Below are positions 9,910 through 22,116 of a stretch of DNA of 64,000 bases, piece after piece; positions within the stretch are counted from its first letter, which is position 1; every line of letters begins with the position of its first letter. The position numbers and the translations under genes were made by a program. The notes beneath the pieces were generated by a model that saw nothing but the letters and a program-made list of their open reading frames with translations, was not told the DNA's origin and did not search any database. The DNA is from Atherix ibis (lineage: Eukaryota; Arthropoda; Insecta; Diptera; Athericidae): assembly GCA_958298945.1 (NCBI GenBank), contig OY282608.1, positions 75,006,806 to 75,070,805 of the forward strand. Reading direction: 5' to 3'.

Positions 9910-12900
9910 TTACTTGGTTACTTGGTTTGTCGGTTTTTGGCTTGTTGGTTTGTTGGTTTGTTGGTTTGTTTGTTTGTTGGTTTGTTGGCTTATAGGTTTG
10001 TTGGTTTGTTGGTTTGTTCGTTTGTTGGTTTTTTGGTTTGTTGGTTTGTTGGTTTGTTGGCTTGTTGGTTTGTTGGTTTGTTGGTTTGTTGGTTTGTTGG
10101 TTACTTGGTTGCTTGGTTTGTCGGTTTGTTGGCTTGTTGGTTTGTTGGTTTGTTGGTTTGTTGGTTTGTTGGTTTGTTGGTTTGTTGGTTTGTTTGTTTG
10201 TTCGTTTGTTCGTTTGTTGGGTTGTTGGTTTGTTGGCTTGTTGGCTTGTTGGCTTGTTGGTTTGTTAGTTTGTTGGCTCGTTGGTTTGTTGGCTTGTTGG
10301 TTTGTTGGTTTGTTGGTTTGTTGCTTTATTTGTTTGTTGGTTTGTTTGTTTGTTGGGTTGTTCGTTTGTTGGTTTGTTAGTTTGTTGGTTTGTTCGTTTG
10401 TTGGTTTGTTGGTTTGTTGGTTTGTTGGCTTGTTGGTTTTTTGGTTTGTTGGTTTGTTGGTTTGTTGGTTTGTTTGTTTGTTGGTTTATTCGTTTGTTGG
10501 TTTGTTGGTTTGTTGGTTTGTTGGTTTGTTAGTTTATTGGTTTGTTGGTTTGTTGGTTTTTTAGTTTGTTGGTTTGCTCGTTTGTTGGTTTGCTGGTTTG
10601 TTGGTTTGTTGGTTTGTCGGTTTGTTGGTTTGTTTGTTTGTTGGTTTGTTGGTTTGTTGGTTTGTTGGTTTGTGAGTTTGTTGGTTTGTTGATTTATTTG
10701 TTTATTTGTTTTTTGGTTTGTGGGTTTGTTGGTTGGTATGTTGGTTTGTTGGTTTGTTGGTTTTTTGGTTTATTGGTTTGTTGGTTTGTTGTTCTGTTGG
10801 TTTGTTTGTTTGTTGGTTTGTTGGTTTGTTGGTTTGTTGGTTTGTTGGTTTGTTCGTTTGTTGGTTTGTTGGTTTGTTGGTTTGTTGGTTTGTTGGTTTG
10901 TTGGTTTGTTGGTTTGTTGGTTTTTTGGTTTGTTGGTTTGTTGGTTTGTTGGTTTTTTGGTTTGTTTGTTTGTTAGTTTGTTCGTTTGTTCGCTTGTTGG
11001 CTTGTTGGCTTGTTGGCTTTTTGGTTTGTAGGTACGTTGGTTTGTTAGCTTGTTGGTTTGTTGGTTTGTTGGTTTTTTGGTTTGTTGGTTTGTTGGTTTG
11101 TTGGTTTGTTGTTCTGTTGGTTTGTTTGTTTGTTGGTTTGTTGGTTTGTTGGTTTGTTGGTTTGTTGGTTTGTTGGTTTGTTGGTTTGTTGGTTTGTTGG
11201 TTTGTTGGTTTGTTGGTTTGTTCGTTTGTTGGTTTATTGGCTTGTTGGTTTGTTGTTTTGTTGGTTTGTTGGTTTATTTGTTTGTTGGTTTGTTTGATTG
11301 TTGGGTTGTTCGTTTGTTGGTTTGTTAGTTACTTGGTTTGTTTATTTGTTGGTTTGTTCGTTTTGTTGGTTTGTTGGTTTGTTGGTTTGTAGGTTTGTTG
11401 GTTTGTTGGTTTGTTGGTTTGTTGGTTTGTTGGTTTGTTGGTTTGTTGGTTTGTTGGTTTGTTGGTTTGTTGGTTTGTTTGTTTGTTGGTTTGTTCGTTT
11501 GTTGGTTTGTTGGTTTGTTGGTTTGTTGGTTTATTGGTTTGTTGGTTTGTTGGTTTTTTAGTTTGTTGGTTTGTTGGTTTGCTCGTTTGTTGGTTTGCTG
11601 GTTTGTTGGTTTGTTGGGTTGTTGGTTTTAGTGGTTTGTTGGTTTGTTGGTTTGTTGGTTTGTTGGTTTGTTGGTTTGTTGATTTGTGGTTTGTTGGTTT
11701 ATTTGTTTATTTGTTTGTTGGTTTGTTGGTTTGTTTGTTTGTTGGTTTGTTGGTTTGTTGGTATGTTGGTTTGTTGGCTTGTTGGTTTGTTGGTTTGTTG
11801 GTTTTTTTGTTTGTTGGTTTGTTGGTTTGTTGTTCTGTTTGTTTGTTTGTTTGTTGGTTTGTTGATTTGTTGGTTTGTTGGTTTTTTGGTTTGTTGGCTT
11901 GTTTGTTTATTGGTTTTTTATTTTGTTGGTTTGTTCGTTTGTTCGTTTGTTGGCTTGTTGGTTTGTTGGCTTGTTGGTTTGTTAGTTTGTTGGTTTGTTG
12001 TTTTGTTGGTTTGTTGGTTTGTTGGTTTGTTGGTTTGTTGGTTTGTTGGTTTGTTGTTTGTTGGTTTGTTGGTTTATTGGTTTGTTGGTTTGTTGGTTTG
12101 TTCGTTTGTTGGTTTGTTGGTTTGTTGGTTTGTTGGTTTATTGGTTTGCTGGTTTGTTGGTTTGTTCGTTTGTTGGTTTGTTGATTTGTTAGTTTGTTCG
12201 TTTGTTCGTTTGTTGGCTTGTTTGTTTGTTGGCTTGTTGGCTTGTTGGTTTGTTGGTTTGTTGTGTTCTTGGTTACTTGGTTTGTTGGTTTGTTGATTTG
12301 TTAATTTGTTCGTTTGTTCGTTTGTTGGCTTGTTGGTTTGTTGGCTTGTTGACTTGTTGGTTTGTTGGTTTGTTGTGTTGTTGGCTACTTGGTTTGTTGG
12401 TTTGTTGGTTTGTTGGTTTGTTGGTTTGTTGGTTTGTTGGTTTGTTGGTTTGTTGATGTGTTGGTTTGTTCGTTTTTTCGTTTGTTGGCTTGTTGGTTTG
12501 TTGGCTTGTTGGCTTGTTGGTTTGTTGGTTTGTTGGTTTGTTGGTTCGTTGGTTACTTGGTTTGTTGGTGTGTTGGTTTGTTGGTTTGTTGGTTTGTTAG
12601 TTTGTTGGTTTGTTCGTTTGTTGATTTGTTGGTTTGTTGGTTTGTTCGTTTGTTGTTTTTTGGTTTGTTGGTTTGTTCGTTTTTTGGTTTGTTGGTTTAT
12701 TGGTTTATTGGTTTGTTGGTTTGTTCATTTGTTGGTTTGTTGATTTGTTGGTTTGTTCGTTTGTTCGTTTGTTTTCTTGTTGGTTTGTTGGTTTGTTTGT
12801 TTGTTGGTTTGTTGGCTTATTGGTTTGTTGGTTTGTTGGTTTGTTCGTTTGTTGGTTTTTTGGTTTGTTGGTTTGTTGGTTTGTTGGTTTGTTGGTTTGT

Positions 12901-12927
12901 TGGTTTGTTGGTTTGTTGGTTTGTTGG
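9910..12927 (+). repeat. Family A higher-order copy A3 (3,018 bp)
   Basis: The copy is delimited by TTACTTGGTTAC at 9910 and 12928, with TTTTAGTGG at 11626. It lacks the GCTTTGTAGGGATG word that A1, A2, A4 and A5 carry at the equivalent place (near 10.4 kb), and the flanking words are joined directly. This looks like a small internal deletion. Its last 0.7 kb carries a TTAC/CTAC triad (12,190-12,565). Confidence 0.85.
12190..12565 (+). repeat. TTAC/CTAC triad module, copy 3
   Basis: The closing words start at 12273 (TTACT), 12385 (CTACT) and 12553 (TTACT), giving spacings of 112 and 168 bp. The second interval has gained one 8-bp unit relative to the other triads. A GTTAATTTGTTCG word near 12299 is shared only with the triad near 15,421. 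Private to this copy is GTGTTCTTGG near 12265. Confidence 0.85.
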
Positions 12928-15900
12928 TTACTTGGTTACTTGGTCTGTCGGTTTTTGGCTTGTTGGTTTGTTGGTTTGTTGGTTTGTTTGTTTGTTGGTT
13001 TGTTGGCTTATAGGTTTGTTGGTTTGTTGGTTTGTTCGTTTGTTGGTTTTTTGGTTTGTTGGTTTGTTGGTTTGTTGGCTTGTTGGTTTGTTGGTTTGTT
13101 GGTTTGTTGGTTTGTTGGTTACTTGGTTGCTTGGTTTGTCGGTTTGTTGGCTTGTTGGTTTGTTGGTTTGTTGGTTTGTTGGTTTGTTGGTTTTTTGGTT
13201 TGTTGGTTTGTTGGTTTGTTGGTTTGTTGGTTTGTTTGTTTGTTGGTTTGTTCGTTTGTTGGGTTGTTGGTTTGTTGGCTTGTTGGCTTGTTGGTTTGTT
13301 AGTTTGTTGGCTCGTTGGTTTGTTGGCTTGTTGGTTTGTTGGTTTATTGGTTTGTTGCTTTATTTGTTTGTTGGTTTGTTTGTTTGTTGGGTTGTTCGTT
13401 TGTTGGTTTGTTAGTTACTTGGTTTGTTGGTTTGTTGGTTTGTTCGTTTGTTGGTTTGTTGGTTTGTTGCTTTGTAGGGATGTTGGTTTGTTGGTTTGTT
13501 GGTTTGTTGGTTTGTTGGTTTTTTGGTTTGTTGGTTTGTTGGTTTGTTGGTTTGTTTGTTTGTTGGTTTATTCGTTTGTTGGTTTGTTGGTTTGTTGGTT
13601 TGTTGGTTTGTTGGTTTATTGGTTTGTTGGTTTGTTGGTTTTTTAGTTTGTTGGTTTGCTCGTTTGTTGGTTTGCTGGTTTGTTGGTTTGTTGGTTTGTC
13701 GGTTTGTTGGTTTGTTTGTTTGTTGGTTTGTTGGTTTGTTGGTTTGTTGGTTTGTGAGTTTGTTGGTTTGTTGATTTATTTGTTTATTTGTTTTTTGGTT
13801 TGTGGGTTTGTTGGTTGGTATGTTGGTTTGTTGGTTTGTTGGTTTTTTGGTTTATTGGTTTGTTGGTTTGTTGTTCTGTTGGTTTGTTTGTTTGTTGGTT
13901 TGTTGGTTTGTTGGTTTGTTGGTTTGTTCGTTTGTTGGTTTGTTGGTTTGTTGGTTTGTTGGTTTGTTGGTTTGTTGGTTTTTTGGTTTGTTGGTTTGTT
14001 GGTTTGTTGGTTTTTTGGTTTGTTTGTTTGTTAGTTTGTTCGTTTGTTCGCTTGTTGGCTTGTTGGCTTGTTGGCTTTTTGGTTTTTAGGTACGTTGGTT
14101 TGTTAGCTTGTTGGTTTGTTGGTTTGTTGGTCTTTTGGTTTGTTGGTTTGTTGGTTTGTTGTTCTGTTGGTTTGTTTGTTTGTTGGTTTGTTGGTTTGTT
14201 GGTTTGTTGGTTTGTTGGTTTGTTGGTTTGTTGGTTTGTTGGTTTGTTGGTTTGTTGGTTTGTTGGTTTGTTCGTTTGTTGGTTTATTGGCTTGTTGGTT
14301 TGTTGGTTTGTTGGTTTGTTGGTTTATTTGTTTGTTGGTTTGTTTGATTGTTGGGTTGTTCGTTTGTTGGTTTGTTAGTTACTTGGTTTGTTGGTTTGTT
14401 GGTTTGTTCGTTTGTTGGTTTGTTTATTTGTTGGTTTGTTCGTTTTGTTGGTTTGTTGGTTTGCTGGTTTGTAGGTTTGTTGGTTTGTTGGTTTGTTGGT
14501 TTGTTGGTTTGTTGGTTTGTTGGTTTGTTGGTTTGTTGGTTTGTTGGTTTGTTGGTTTGTTGGTTTGTTTGTTTGTCGGTTTGTTCGTTTGTTGGTTTGT
14601 TGGTTTGTTGGTTTGTTGGTTTGTTGGTTTATTGGTTTGTTGGTTTGTTGGTTTTTTAGTTTGTTGCTTTGTTGGTTTGCTTGTTTGTTGGTTTGCTGGT
14701 TTGTTGGTTTGTTGGGTTGTTGGTTTTAGTGGTTTGTTGGTTTGTTGGTTTGTTGGTTTGTTGGTTTGTTGGTTTGTTGGTTTGTTGGTTTGTTGATTTG
14801 TGGTTTGTTGGTTTATTTGTTTATTTGTTTGTTGGTTTGTTGGTTTGTTTGTTTGTTGGTTTGTTGGTTTGTAGGTATGTTGGTTTGTTGGCTTGTTGGT
14901 TTGTTAGTTTGTTGGTTTTTTTGTTTGTTGGTTTGTTGGTTTGTTGTTCTGTTTGTTTGTTTGTTTGTTGGTTTGTTGATTTGTTGGTTTGTTGGTTTTT
15001 TGGTTTGTTGGCTTGTTTGTTTATTGGTTTTTTATTTTGTTGGTTTGTTCGTTTGTTCGTTTGTTGGCTTGTTGGTTTGTTGGCTTGTTGGTTTGTTAGT
15101 TTGTTGGTTTGTTGTTTTGTTGGTTTGTTGGTTTGTTGGTTTGTTGGTTTGTTGGTTTGTTGGTTTGTTGGTTTGTTGTTTGTTGGTTTGTTGGTTTATT
15201 GGTTTGTTGGTTTGTTGGTTTGTTCGTTTGTTGGTTTGTTGGTTTGTTGGTTTGTTGGTTTATTGGTTTGCTGGTTTGTTGGTTTGTTCGTTTGTTGGTT
15301 TGTTGATTTGTTAGTTTGTTCGTTTGTTCGTTTGTTGGCTTGTTTGTTTGTTGGCTTGTTGGCTTGTTGGTTTGTTGGTTTGTTGTGTTGTTGGTTACTT
15401 GGTTTGTTGGTTTGTTGATTTGTTAATTTGTTCGTTTGTTCGTTTGTTGGCTTGTTGGTTTGTTGGCTTGTTGACTTGTTGGTTTGTTGGTTTGTTGTGT
15501 TGTTGGCTACTTGGTTTGTTGGTTTGTTGGTTTGTTGGTTTGTTGGTTTGTTGGTTTGTTGGTTTGTTGGTTTGTTGATGTGTTGGTTTGTTCGTTTTTT
15601 CGTTTGTTGGCTTGTTGGTTTGTTGGCTTGTTGGCTTGTTGGTTTGTTGGTTTGTTGGTTCGTTGGTTACTTGGTTTGTTGGTGTGTTGGTTTGTTGGTT
15701 TGTTGGTTTGTTAGTTTGTTGGTTTGTTGGTTTGTTGATTTGTTGGTTTGTTGGTTTGTTCGTTTGTTGGTTTTTTGGTTTGTTGGTTTGTTCGTTTTTT
15801 GGTTTGTTGGTTTATTGGTTTATTGGTTTGTTGGTTTGTTCATTTGTTGGTTTGTTGATTTGTTGGTTTGTTCGTTTGTTCGTTTGTTTTCTTGTTGGTT

Positions 15901-16042
15901 TGTTGGTTTGTTTGTTTGTTGGTTTGTTGGCTTATTGGTTTGTTGGTTTGTTGGTTTGTTCGTTTGTTGGTTTTTTGGTTTGTTGGTTTGTTGGTTTGTT
16001 GGCTTGTTGGTTTGTTGGTTTGTTGGTTTGTTGGTTTGTTGG
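12928..16042 (+). repeat. Family A higher-order copy A4 (3,115 bp), recent sister of A5
   Basis: Landmarks at 12928 and 16043 delimit it. Several variants are shared only with the copy about 3.1 kb downstream: GGTCTGTCGG (near 12941 and 16056), GGTTTTTAGGTACG (near 14082 and 17205), GGTCTTTTGG (near 14130 and 17252), TTTGTCGGTTTGTTCG (near 14573 and 17680) and GTTGCTTTG before the GGTTTTAG landmark. This set of shared private variants indicates a comparatively recent 3.1-kb duplication. Confidence 0.85.
15310..15680 (+). repeat. TTAC/CTAC triad module, copy 4
   Basis: The closing words start at 15395 (TTACT), 15507 (CTACT) and 15667 (TTACT), with spacings of 112 and 160 bp. It shares GTTAATTTGTTCG with triad copy 3 but has the usual GTGTTGTTGG rather than that copy's private GTGTTCTTGG. 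That change in copy 3 therefore came after the duplication. Confidence 0.85.
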
Positions 16043-19000
16043 TTACTTGGTTACTTGGTCTGTCGGTTTTTGGCTTGTTGGTTTGTTGGTTTGTTGGTTT
16101 GTTTGTTTGTTGGTTTGTTGGCTTATAGGTTTGTTGGTTTGTTGGTTTGTTCGTTTGTTGGTTTTTTGGTTTGTTGGTTTGTTGGTTTGTTGGCTTGTTG
16201 GTTTGTTGGTTTGTTGGTTTGTTGGTTTGTTGGTTACTTGGTTGCTTGGTTTGTCGGTTTGTTGGCTTGTTGGTTTGTTGGTTTGTTGGTTTGTTGGTTT
16301 GTTGGTTTTTTGGTTTGTTGGTTTGTTGGTTTGTTGGTTTGTTGGTTTGTTTGTTTGTTGGTTTGTTCGTTTGTTGGGTTGTTGGTTTGTTGGCTTGTTG
16401 GCTTGTTGGTTTGTTAGTTTGTTGGCTCGTTGGTTTGTTGGCTTGTTGGTTTGTTGGTTTATTGGTTTGTTGCTTTATTTGTTTGTTGGTTTGTTTGTTT
16501 GTTGGGTTGTTCGTTTGTTGGTTTGTTAGTTACTTGGTTTGTTGGTTTGTTGGTTTGTTCGTTTGTTGGTTTGTTGGTTTGTTGCTTTGTAGGGATGTTG
16601 GTTTGTTGGTTTGTTGGTTTGTTGGTTTGTTGGTCTGTTGGTTTTTTGGTTTGTTGGTTTGTTGGTTTGTTGGTTTGTTTGTTTGTTGGTTTATTCGTTT
16701 GTTGGTTTGTTGGTTTGTTGGTTTGTTGGTTTGTTGGTTTATTGGTTTGTTGGTTTGTTGGTTTTTTAGTTTGTTGGTTTGCTCGTTTGTTGGTTTGCTG
16801 GTTTGTTGGTTTGTTGGTTTGTCGGTTTGTTGGTTTGTTTGTTTGTTGGTTTGTTGGTTTGTTGGTTTGTTGGTTTGTGAGTTTGTTGGTTTGTTGATTT
16901 ATTTGTTTATTTGTTTTTTGGTTTGTGGGTTTGTTGGTTGGTATGTTGGTTTGTTGGTTTGTTGGTTTTTTGGTTTATTGGTTTGTTGGTTTGTTGTTCT
17001 GTTGGTTTGTTTGTTTGTTGGTTTGTTGGTTTGTTGGTTTGTTGGTTTGTTCGTTTGTTGGTTTGTTGGTTTGTTGGTTTGTTGGTTTGTTGGTTTGTTG
17101 GTTTTTTGGTTTGTTGGTTTGTTGGTTTGTTGGTTTTTTGGTTTGTTTGTTTGTTAGTTTGTTCGTTTGTTCGCTTGTTGGCTTGTTGGCTTGTTGGCTT
17201 TTTGGTTTTTAGGTACGTTGGTTTGTTAGCTTGTTGGTTTGTTGGTTTGTTGGTCTTTTGGTTTGTTGGTTTGTTGGTTTGTTGTTCTGTTGGTTTGTTT
17301 GTTTATTGGTTTGTTGGTTTGTTGGTTTGTTGGTTTGTTGGTTTGTTGGTTTGTTGGTTTGTTGGTTTGTTGGTTTGTTGGTTTGTTCGTTTGTTGGTTT
17401 ATTGGCTTGTTGGTTTGTTGGTTTGTTGGTTTGTTGGTTTATTTGTTTGTTGGTTTGTTTGATTGTTGGGTTGTTCGTTTGTTGGTTTGTTAGTTACTTG
17501 GTTTGTTGGTTTGTTGGTTTGTTCGTTTGTTGGTTTGTTTATTTGTTGGTTTGTTCGTTTTGTTGGTTTGTTGGTTTGCTGGTTTGTAGGTTTGTTGGTT
17601 TGTTGGTTTGTTGGTTTGTTGGTTTGTTGGTTTGTTGGTTTGTTGGTTTGTTGGTTTGTTGGTTTGTTGGTTTGTTTGTTTGTCGGTTTGTTCGTTTGTT
17701 GGTTTGTTGGTTTGTTGGTTTGTTGGTTTGTTGGTTTATTGGTTTGTTGGTTTGTTGGTTTTTTAGTTTGTTGCTTTGTTGGTTTGCGTGTTTGTTGGTT
17801 TGCTGGTTTGTTGGTTTGTTGGGTTGTTGGTTTTAGTGGTTTGTTGGTTTGTTGGTTTGTTGGTTTGTTGGTTTGTTGGTTTGTTGGTTTGTTGGTTTGT
17901 TGGTTTGTTGATTTGTGGTTTGTTGGTTTATTTGTTTATTTGTTTGTTGGTTTGTTGGTTTGTTTGTTTGTTGGTTTGTTGGTTTGTAGGTATGTTGGTT
18001 TGTTGGCTTGTTGGTTTGTTAGTTTGTTGGTTTTTTTGTTTGTTGGTTTGTTGGTTTGTTGTTCTGTTTGTTTGTTTGTTTGTTGGTTTGTTGATTTGTT
18101 GGTTTGTTGGTTTTTTGGTTTGTTGGCTTGTTTGTTTATTGGTTTTTTATTTTGTTGGTTTGTTCGTTTGTTCGTTTGTTCGTTTGTTGGCTTGTTGGTT
18201 TGTTGGCTTGTTGGTTTGTTAGTTTGTTGGTTTGTTGTTTTGTTGGTTTGTTGGTTTATTTGTTTGTTGGTTTGTTGGTTTATTGGTTTGTTTGTTTGTT
18301 GGTTTGTTGGTTCAATGGTTTGTTGGTTTGTTGGTTTGTTGGTTTGTTGGTTTGTTTGTTTGTTGGTTTGTTGGTTTGTTGGCTTGTTGGCTTGTTGGCT
18401 TGTTGGTTTGTTGGTTTGTTGGTTTGTTGGTTTGTTGGTTCGTTAGTTTATTTGTTTGTTGGTTTGTTGGCTTGTTGAATTGTTGGTTTGTTGGCTTGTT
18501 GGTTTGTTGGATTGTTGGTTTCTTTGTTTGTTGGTTTGTTGGCTTGTTGGTGTTTTGGTTTGTGGTTTGTTGGTTTGTTGGTTTGTTGGTTTGTTGGTTT
18601 GTTGGTTTGTTGGTTTGTTGGTTTGTTGGTTTGTTGGCTTGTTGGTTTGTTGGTTTGTTCGTTTGTTGGTTTTTTGGTTTGTTAGTTTGTTGGTTTGTTG
18701 GTTTGTTGGTTTGTTGGTTTGTTGGTTTGTTTGTTTGTTTGTTTGTTGGTTTGTTGGTTTGTTGGCTTGTTGGCTTGTTGGCTTGTTGGTTTGTTGGTTT
18801 GTTGGTTTGTTGGTTTGTTGGTTTGTTGGTTTGTTAATTTATTTGTTAGTTGGTTTGTTGGCTTGTTGGTTTGTTGGTTTGTTGGCTTGTTGGTTTGTTG
18901 GATTCTTGGTTTCTTTGTTTGTTGGTTTCTTTGTTTATTGGTTTGTTGGCTTGTTGGTGTTTTGGTTTGTTGGTTTGTTGGTTTGTTGGTTTGTTGGTTT

Positions 19001-19349
19001 GTTGGTTTGTTGGTTTGTTGGTTTGTTGGTTTGTTGGCTTGTTGGTTTGTTGGTTTGTGCGTTTGTTGGATTTTTGGTTTGTTAGTTTGTTGGTTTGTTG
19101 GTTTGTTGGTTTATTGGTTTATTGGTTTGTTGGTTTGTTCATTTGTTGGTTTGTTGATTTGTTGGTTTGTTCGTTTGTTCGTTTGTTTTCTTGTTGGTTT
19201 GTTGGTTTGTTTGTTTGTTGGTTTGTTGGCTTATTGGTTTGTTGGTTTGTTGGTTTTTTCGTTTGTTGGTTTTTTGGTTTGTTGGTTTGTTGGTTTGTTG
19301 GCTTGTTGGTTTGTTGGTTTGTTGGTTTGTTGGTTTGTTGGTTTGTTGG
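16043..19349 (+). repeat. Family A higher-order copy A5 (3,307 bp)
   Basis: The first part (to about 18.2 kb) is the sister of A4, as shown by shared private variants. The last part (about 18.2-19.3 kb) instead follows the A1-type ending, with GGTTCAATGG near 18311, GTTCGTTAG near 18438, TTAATTTATTTG near 18834 and GGATTCTTGG near 18900. A5 is therefore a hybrid of an A4-type front and an A1-type back. GCGTGTTTG near 17787 (GCTTGTTTG in A4, GCTCGTTTG elsewhere) is private. Confidence 0.8.
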
Positions 19350-20604
19350 TTACTTGGTTACTTGGTTTGTCGGTTTTTGGCTTGTTGGTTTGTTGGTTTA
19401 TTGGTTTGTTTGTTTGTTGGTTTGTTGGCTTATAGGTTTGTTGGTTTGTTGGTTTGTTCGTTTGTTGGTTTTTTGGTTTGTTGGTTTGTTGGTTTGTTGG
19501 CTTGTTGGTTTGTTGGTTTGTTGGTTTGTTGGTTTGTTGGTTACTTGGTTGCTTCGTTTGTCGGTTTGTTGGCTTGTTGGTTTGTTGGTTTGTTGGTTTG
19601 TTGGTTTGTTGGTTTTTTGGTTTGTTGGTTTGTTGGTTTGTTGGCTTGTTGGTTTATTAGTTTGTTGGCTCGTTGGTTTGTTGGCTTGTTGGTTTGTTGG
19701 TTTGTTGGTTTGTTGGTTTATTTGTTTGTTAATTTGTTTGTTTGTTGGGTTGTTTGTTTGTTGGTTTGTTAGTTACTTGGTTTGTTGGTTTGTTGGTTTG
19801 TTCGTTTGTTGGTTTGTTGGTTTGTTGGTTTGTTCGTTTGTTGGTTTGTTGGTTTGTTGCTTTGTTTTTTTTGGTTTGTTGGTTTGTTGGTTTGTTGGTT
19901 TGTTTGTTTGTTGGTTTATTCGTTTGTTGGTTTGTTGGTTTGTTGGTTTGTTGGTTTGTTGGTTTATTGGTTTGTTGGTTTGTTGGTTTTTTAGTTTGTT
20001 GGTTTGCTCGTTTGTTGGTTTGCTGGTTTGTTGGTTTGTTGGTTTGTCGGTTTGTTGGTTTGTTTGTTTGTTGGTTTGTTGGTTTGTTGGTTTGTTGGTT
20101 TGTGAGTTTGTTGGTTTGTTGATTTATTTGTTTATTTGTTTTTTGGTTTGTGGGTTTGTTGGTTGGTATGTTGGTTTGTTGGCTTGTTGGTTTGTTGGTT
20201 TGTTGGTTTTTTGGTTTATTGGTTTGTTGGTTTGTTGTTCTGTTGGTTTGTTTGTTTGTTGGTTTGTTGGTTTGTTGGTTTGTTTGTTTGTTGGTTTGTT
20301 GGTTTGTTGGTTTGTTGGTTTGTTGGTTTGTTGGTTTGTTGGTTTGTTGGTTTGTTGGTTTTTTGGTTTGTTGGTTTGTTGGTTTGTTTGTTTTTTGGTT
20401 TGTTTGTTTGTTAGTTTGTTCGTTTGTTGGTTTGTTTGTTTGTTGGTTTGTTCGTTTGTTGGTTTGTTGGTTTGTTGGTTTGTTGGTTTGTTGGTTTGTT
20501 GGTTTATTGGTTTGTTGGTTTGTTGGTTTTTTAGTTTGTTGGTTTGTTGGTTTGCTCGTTTGTTGGTTTGCTGGTTTGTTGGTTTGTTGGGTTGTTGGTT
20601 TTAG
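18850..20604 (+). other. Longest open frame in the window (584 codons); not a gene
   Basis: This frame begins at a TTG and reads the LVCWFVGL cycle throughout, changed only where variant units occur. The same octapeptide cycle is read in the other two + frames of the same DNA, so there is no frame preference, no codon bias separate from the repeat and no domain. The hydrophobic look (L, V, F, W) could be mistaken for membrane helices. I see no ribosome-binding site, no conserved start and no unique N or C terminus. Gene finders would predict many such false proteins here. Confidence 0.95.
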
Positions 20605-20776
20605 TGGTTTGTTGGTTTGTTGGTTTGTTGGTTTGTTGGTTTGTTGGTTTGTTGGTTTGTTGGTTCGTTGATTTGTGGTTTGTTGGTTTATTTGTTTATT
20701 TGTTTGTTGGTTTGTTGGTTTGTTGGTTTGTTGGTTTGTTGGTTTGTTGGTTTGTTGGTTTGTTGGTTTGTTGGTA
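19350..20776 (+). repeat. Family A partial copy A6
   Basis: It starts with the A landmark at 19350, then loses material. The GCTTTGTAGGGATG word is replaced by GCTTTG followed by a run of Ts near 19862, and the segment between the AT-richer word (20121) and GGTTTTAGTGG (20599) is much shorter than in other copies. TTTTTTGGTTTG words replace the GGTACG landmark. The segment therefore carries two apparent internal deletions. Confidence 0.75.
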
Positions 20777-22116
20777 TGTTGGTTTGTTGGCTTGTTGGTT
20801 TGTTGGTTTGTTGGTTTTTTTGTTTGTTGGTTTGTTGGTTTGTTGTTCTGTTGGTTTGTTTGTTTGTTGGTTTGTTGATTTGTTGGTTTGTTGGTTTTTT
20901 GGTTTGTTGGCTTGTTTGTTTATTGGTTTTTTATTTTGTTGGTTTGTTCGTTTGTTCGTTTGTTGGCTTGTTGGTTTGTTGGCTTGTTGGTTTGTTAGTT
21001 TGTTGGTTTGTTGTTTTGTTGGTTTGTTGGTTTATTTGTTTGTTGGTTTGTTGGTTTGTTGTTCTGTTGGTTTGTTTGTTTGTTGGTTTGTTGGTTTGTT
21101 GGTTTTTTGGTTTGTTGGTTTGTTGGTTTGTTGGCTTGTTGGTTTATTAGTTTGTTGGCTCGTTGGTTTGTTGGCTTGTTGGTTTGTTGGTTTGTTGGTT
21201 TGTTGGTTTATTTGTTTGTTAATTTGTTTGTTTGTTGGGTTGTTTGTTTGTTGGTTTGTTAGTTACTTGGTTTGTTGGTTTGTTGGTTTGTTCGTTTGTT
21301 GGTTTGTTGGTTTGTTGGTTTGTTCGTTTGTTGGTTTGTTGGTTTGTTGCTTTGTAGAGATGTTGGTTTGTTGGTTTGTTGGTTTGTTGGTTTGTTGCTT
21401 TGTTGGTTTTTTGGTTTGTTGGTTTGTTGGTTTGTTGGTTTGTTTGTTTGTTGGTTTATTCGTTTGTTGGTTTGTTGGTTTGTTGGTTTGTTGGTTTGTT
21501 GGTTTATTGGTTTGTTGGTTTGTTGGTTTTTTAGTTTGTTGGTTTGCTCGTTTGTTGGTTTGCTGGTTTGTTGGTTTGTTGGTTTGTCGGTTTGTTGGTT
21601 TGTTTGTTTGTTGGTTTGTTGGTTTGTTGGTTTGTTGGTTTGTGAGTTTGTTGGTTTGTTGATTTATTTGTTTATTTGTTTTTTGGTTTGTGGGTTTGTT
21701 GGTTGGTATGTTGGTTTGTTGGCTTGTTGGTTTGTTGGTTTGTTGGTTTTTTGGTTTATTGGTTTGTTGGTTTGTTGTTCTGTTGGTTTGTTTGTTTGTT
21801 GGTTTGTTGGTTTGTTGGTTTGTTGGTTTGTTTGTTTGTTGGTTTGTTGGTTTGTTGGTTTGTTGGTTTGTTGGTTTGTTGGTTTGTTGGTTTGTTGGTT
21901 TGTTGGTTTTTTGGTTTGTTGGTTTGTTGGTTTGTTTGTTTTTTGGTTTGTTTGTTTGTTAGTTTGTTCGTTTGTTGGCTTGTTGGCTTGTTGGCTTGTT
22001 GGCTTTTTGGTTTGTAGGTACGTTGGTTTGTTGGCTTGTTGGTTTGTTGGTTTGTTGGTTTTTTGGTTTGTTGGTTTGTTGGTTTGTTGTTCTGTTGGTT
22101 TGTTTGTTTGTTGGTT
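20777..22116 (+). repeat. 1,340-bp tandem duplication, left copy
   Basis: Left member of a pair at exactly 1,340 bp offset. Anchors are TTTTTTATTTTG (20927 and 22267), the private AGAGATG variant (21356 and 22696, AGGGATG elsewhere) and GTGGGTTTGTTGG (21690 and 23030). The 1,340-bp length is not a multiple of 8. The left boundary is where GGTATGTT at about 20773 stops matching. Confidence 0.88.
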
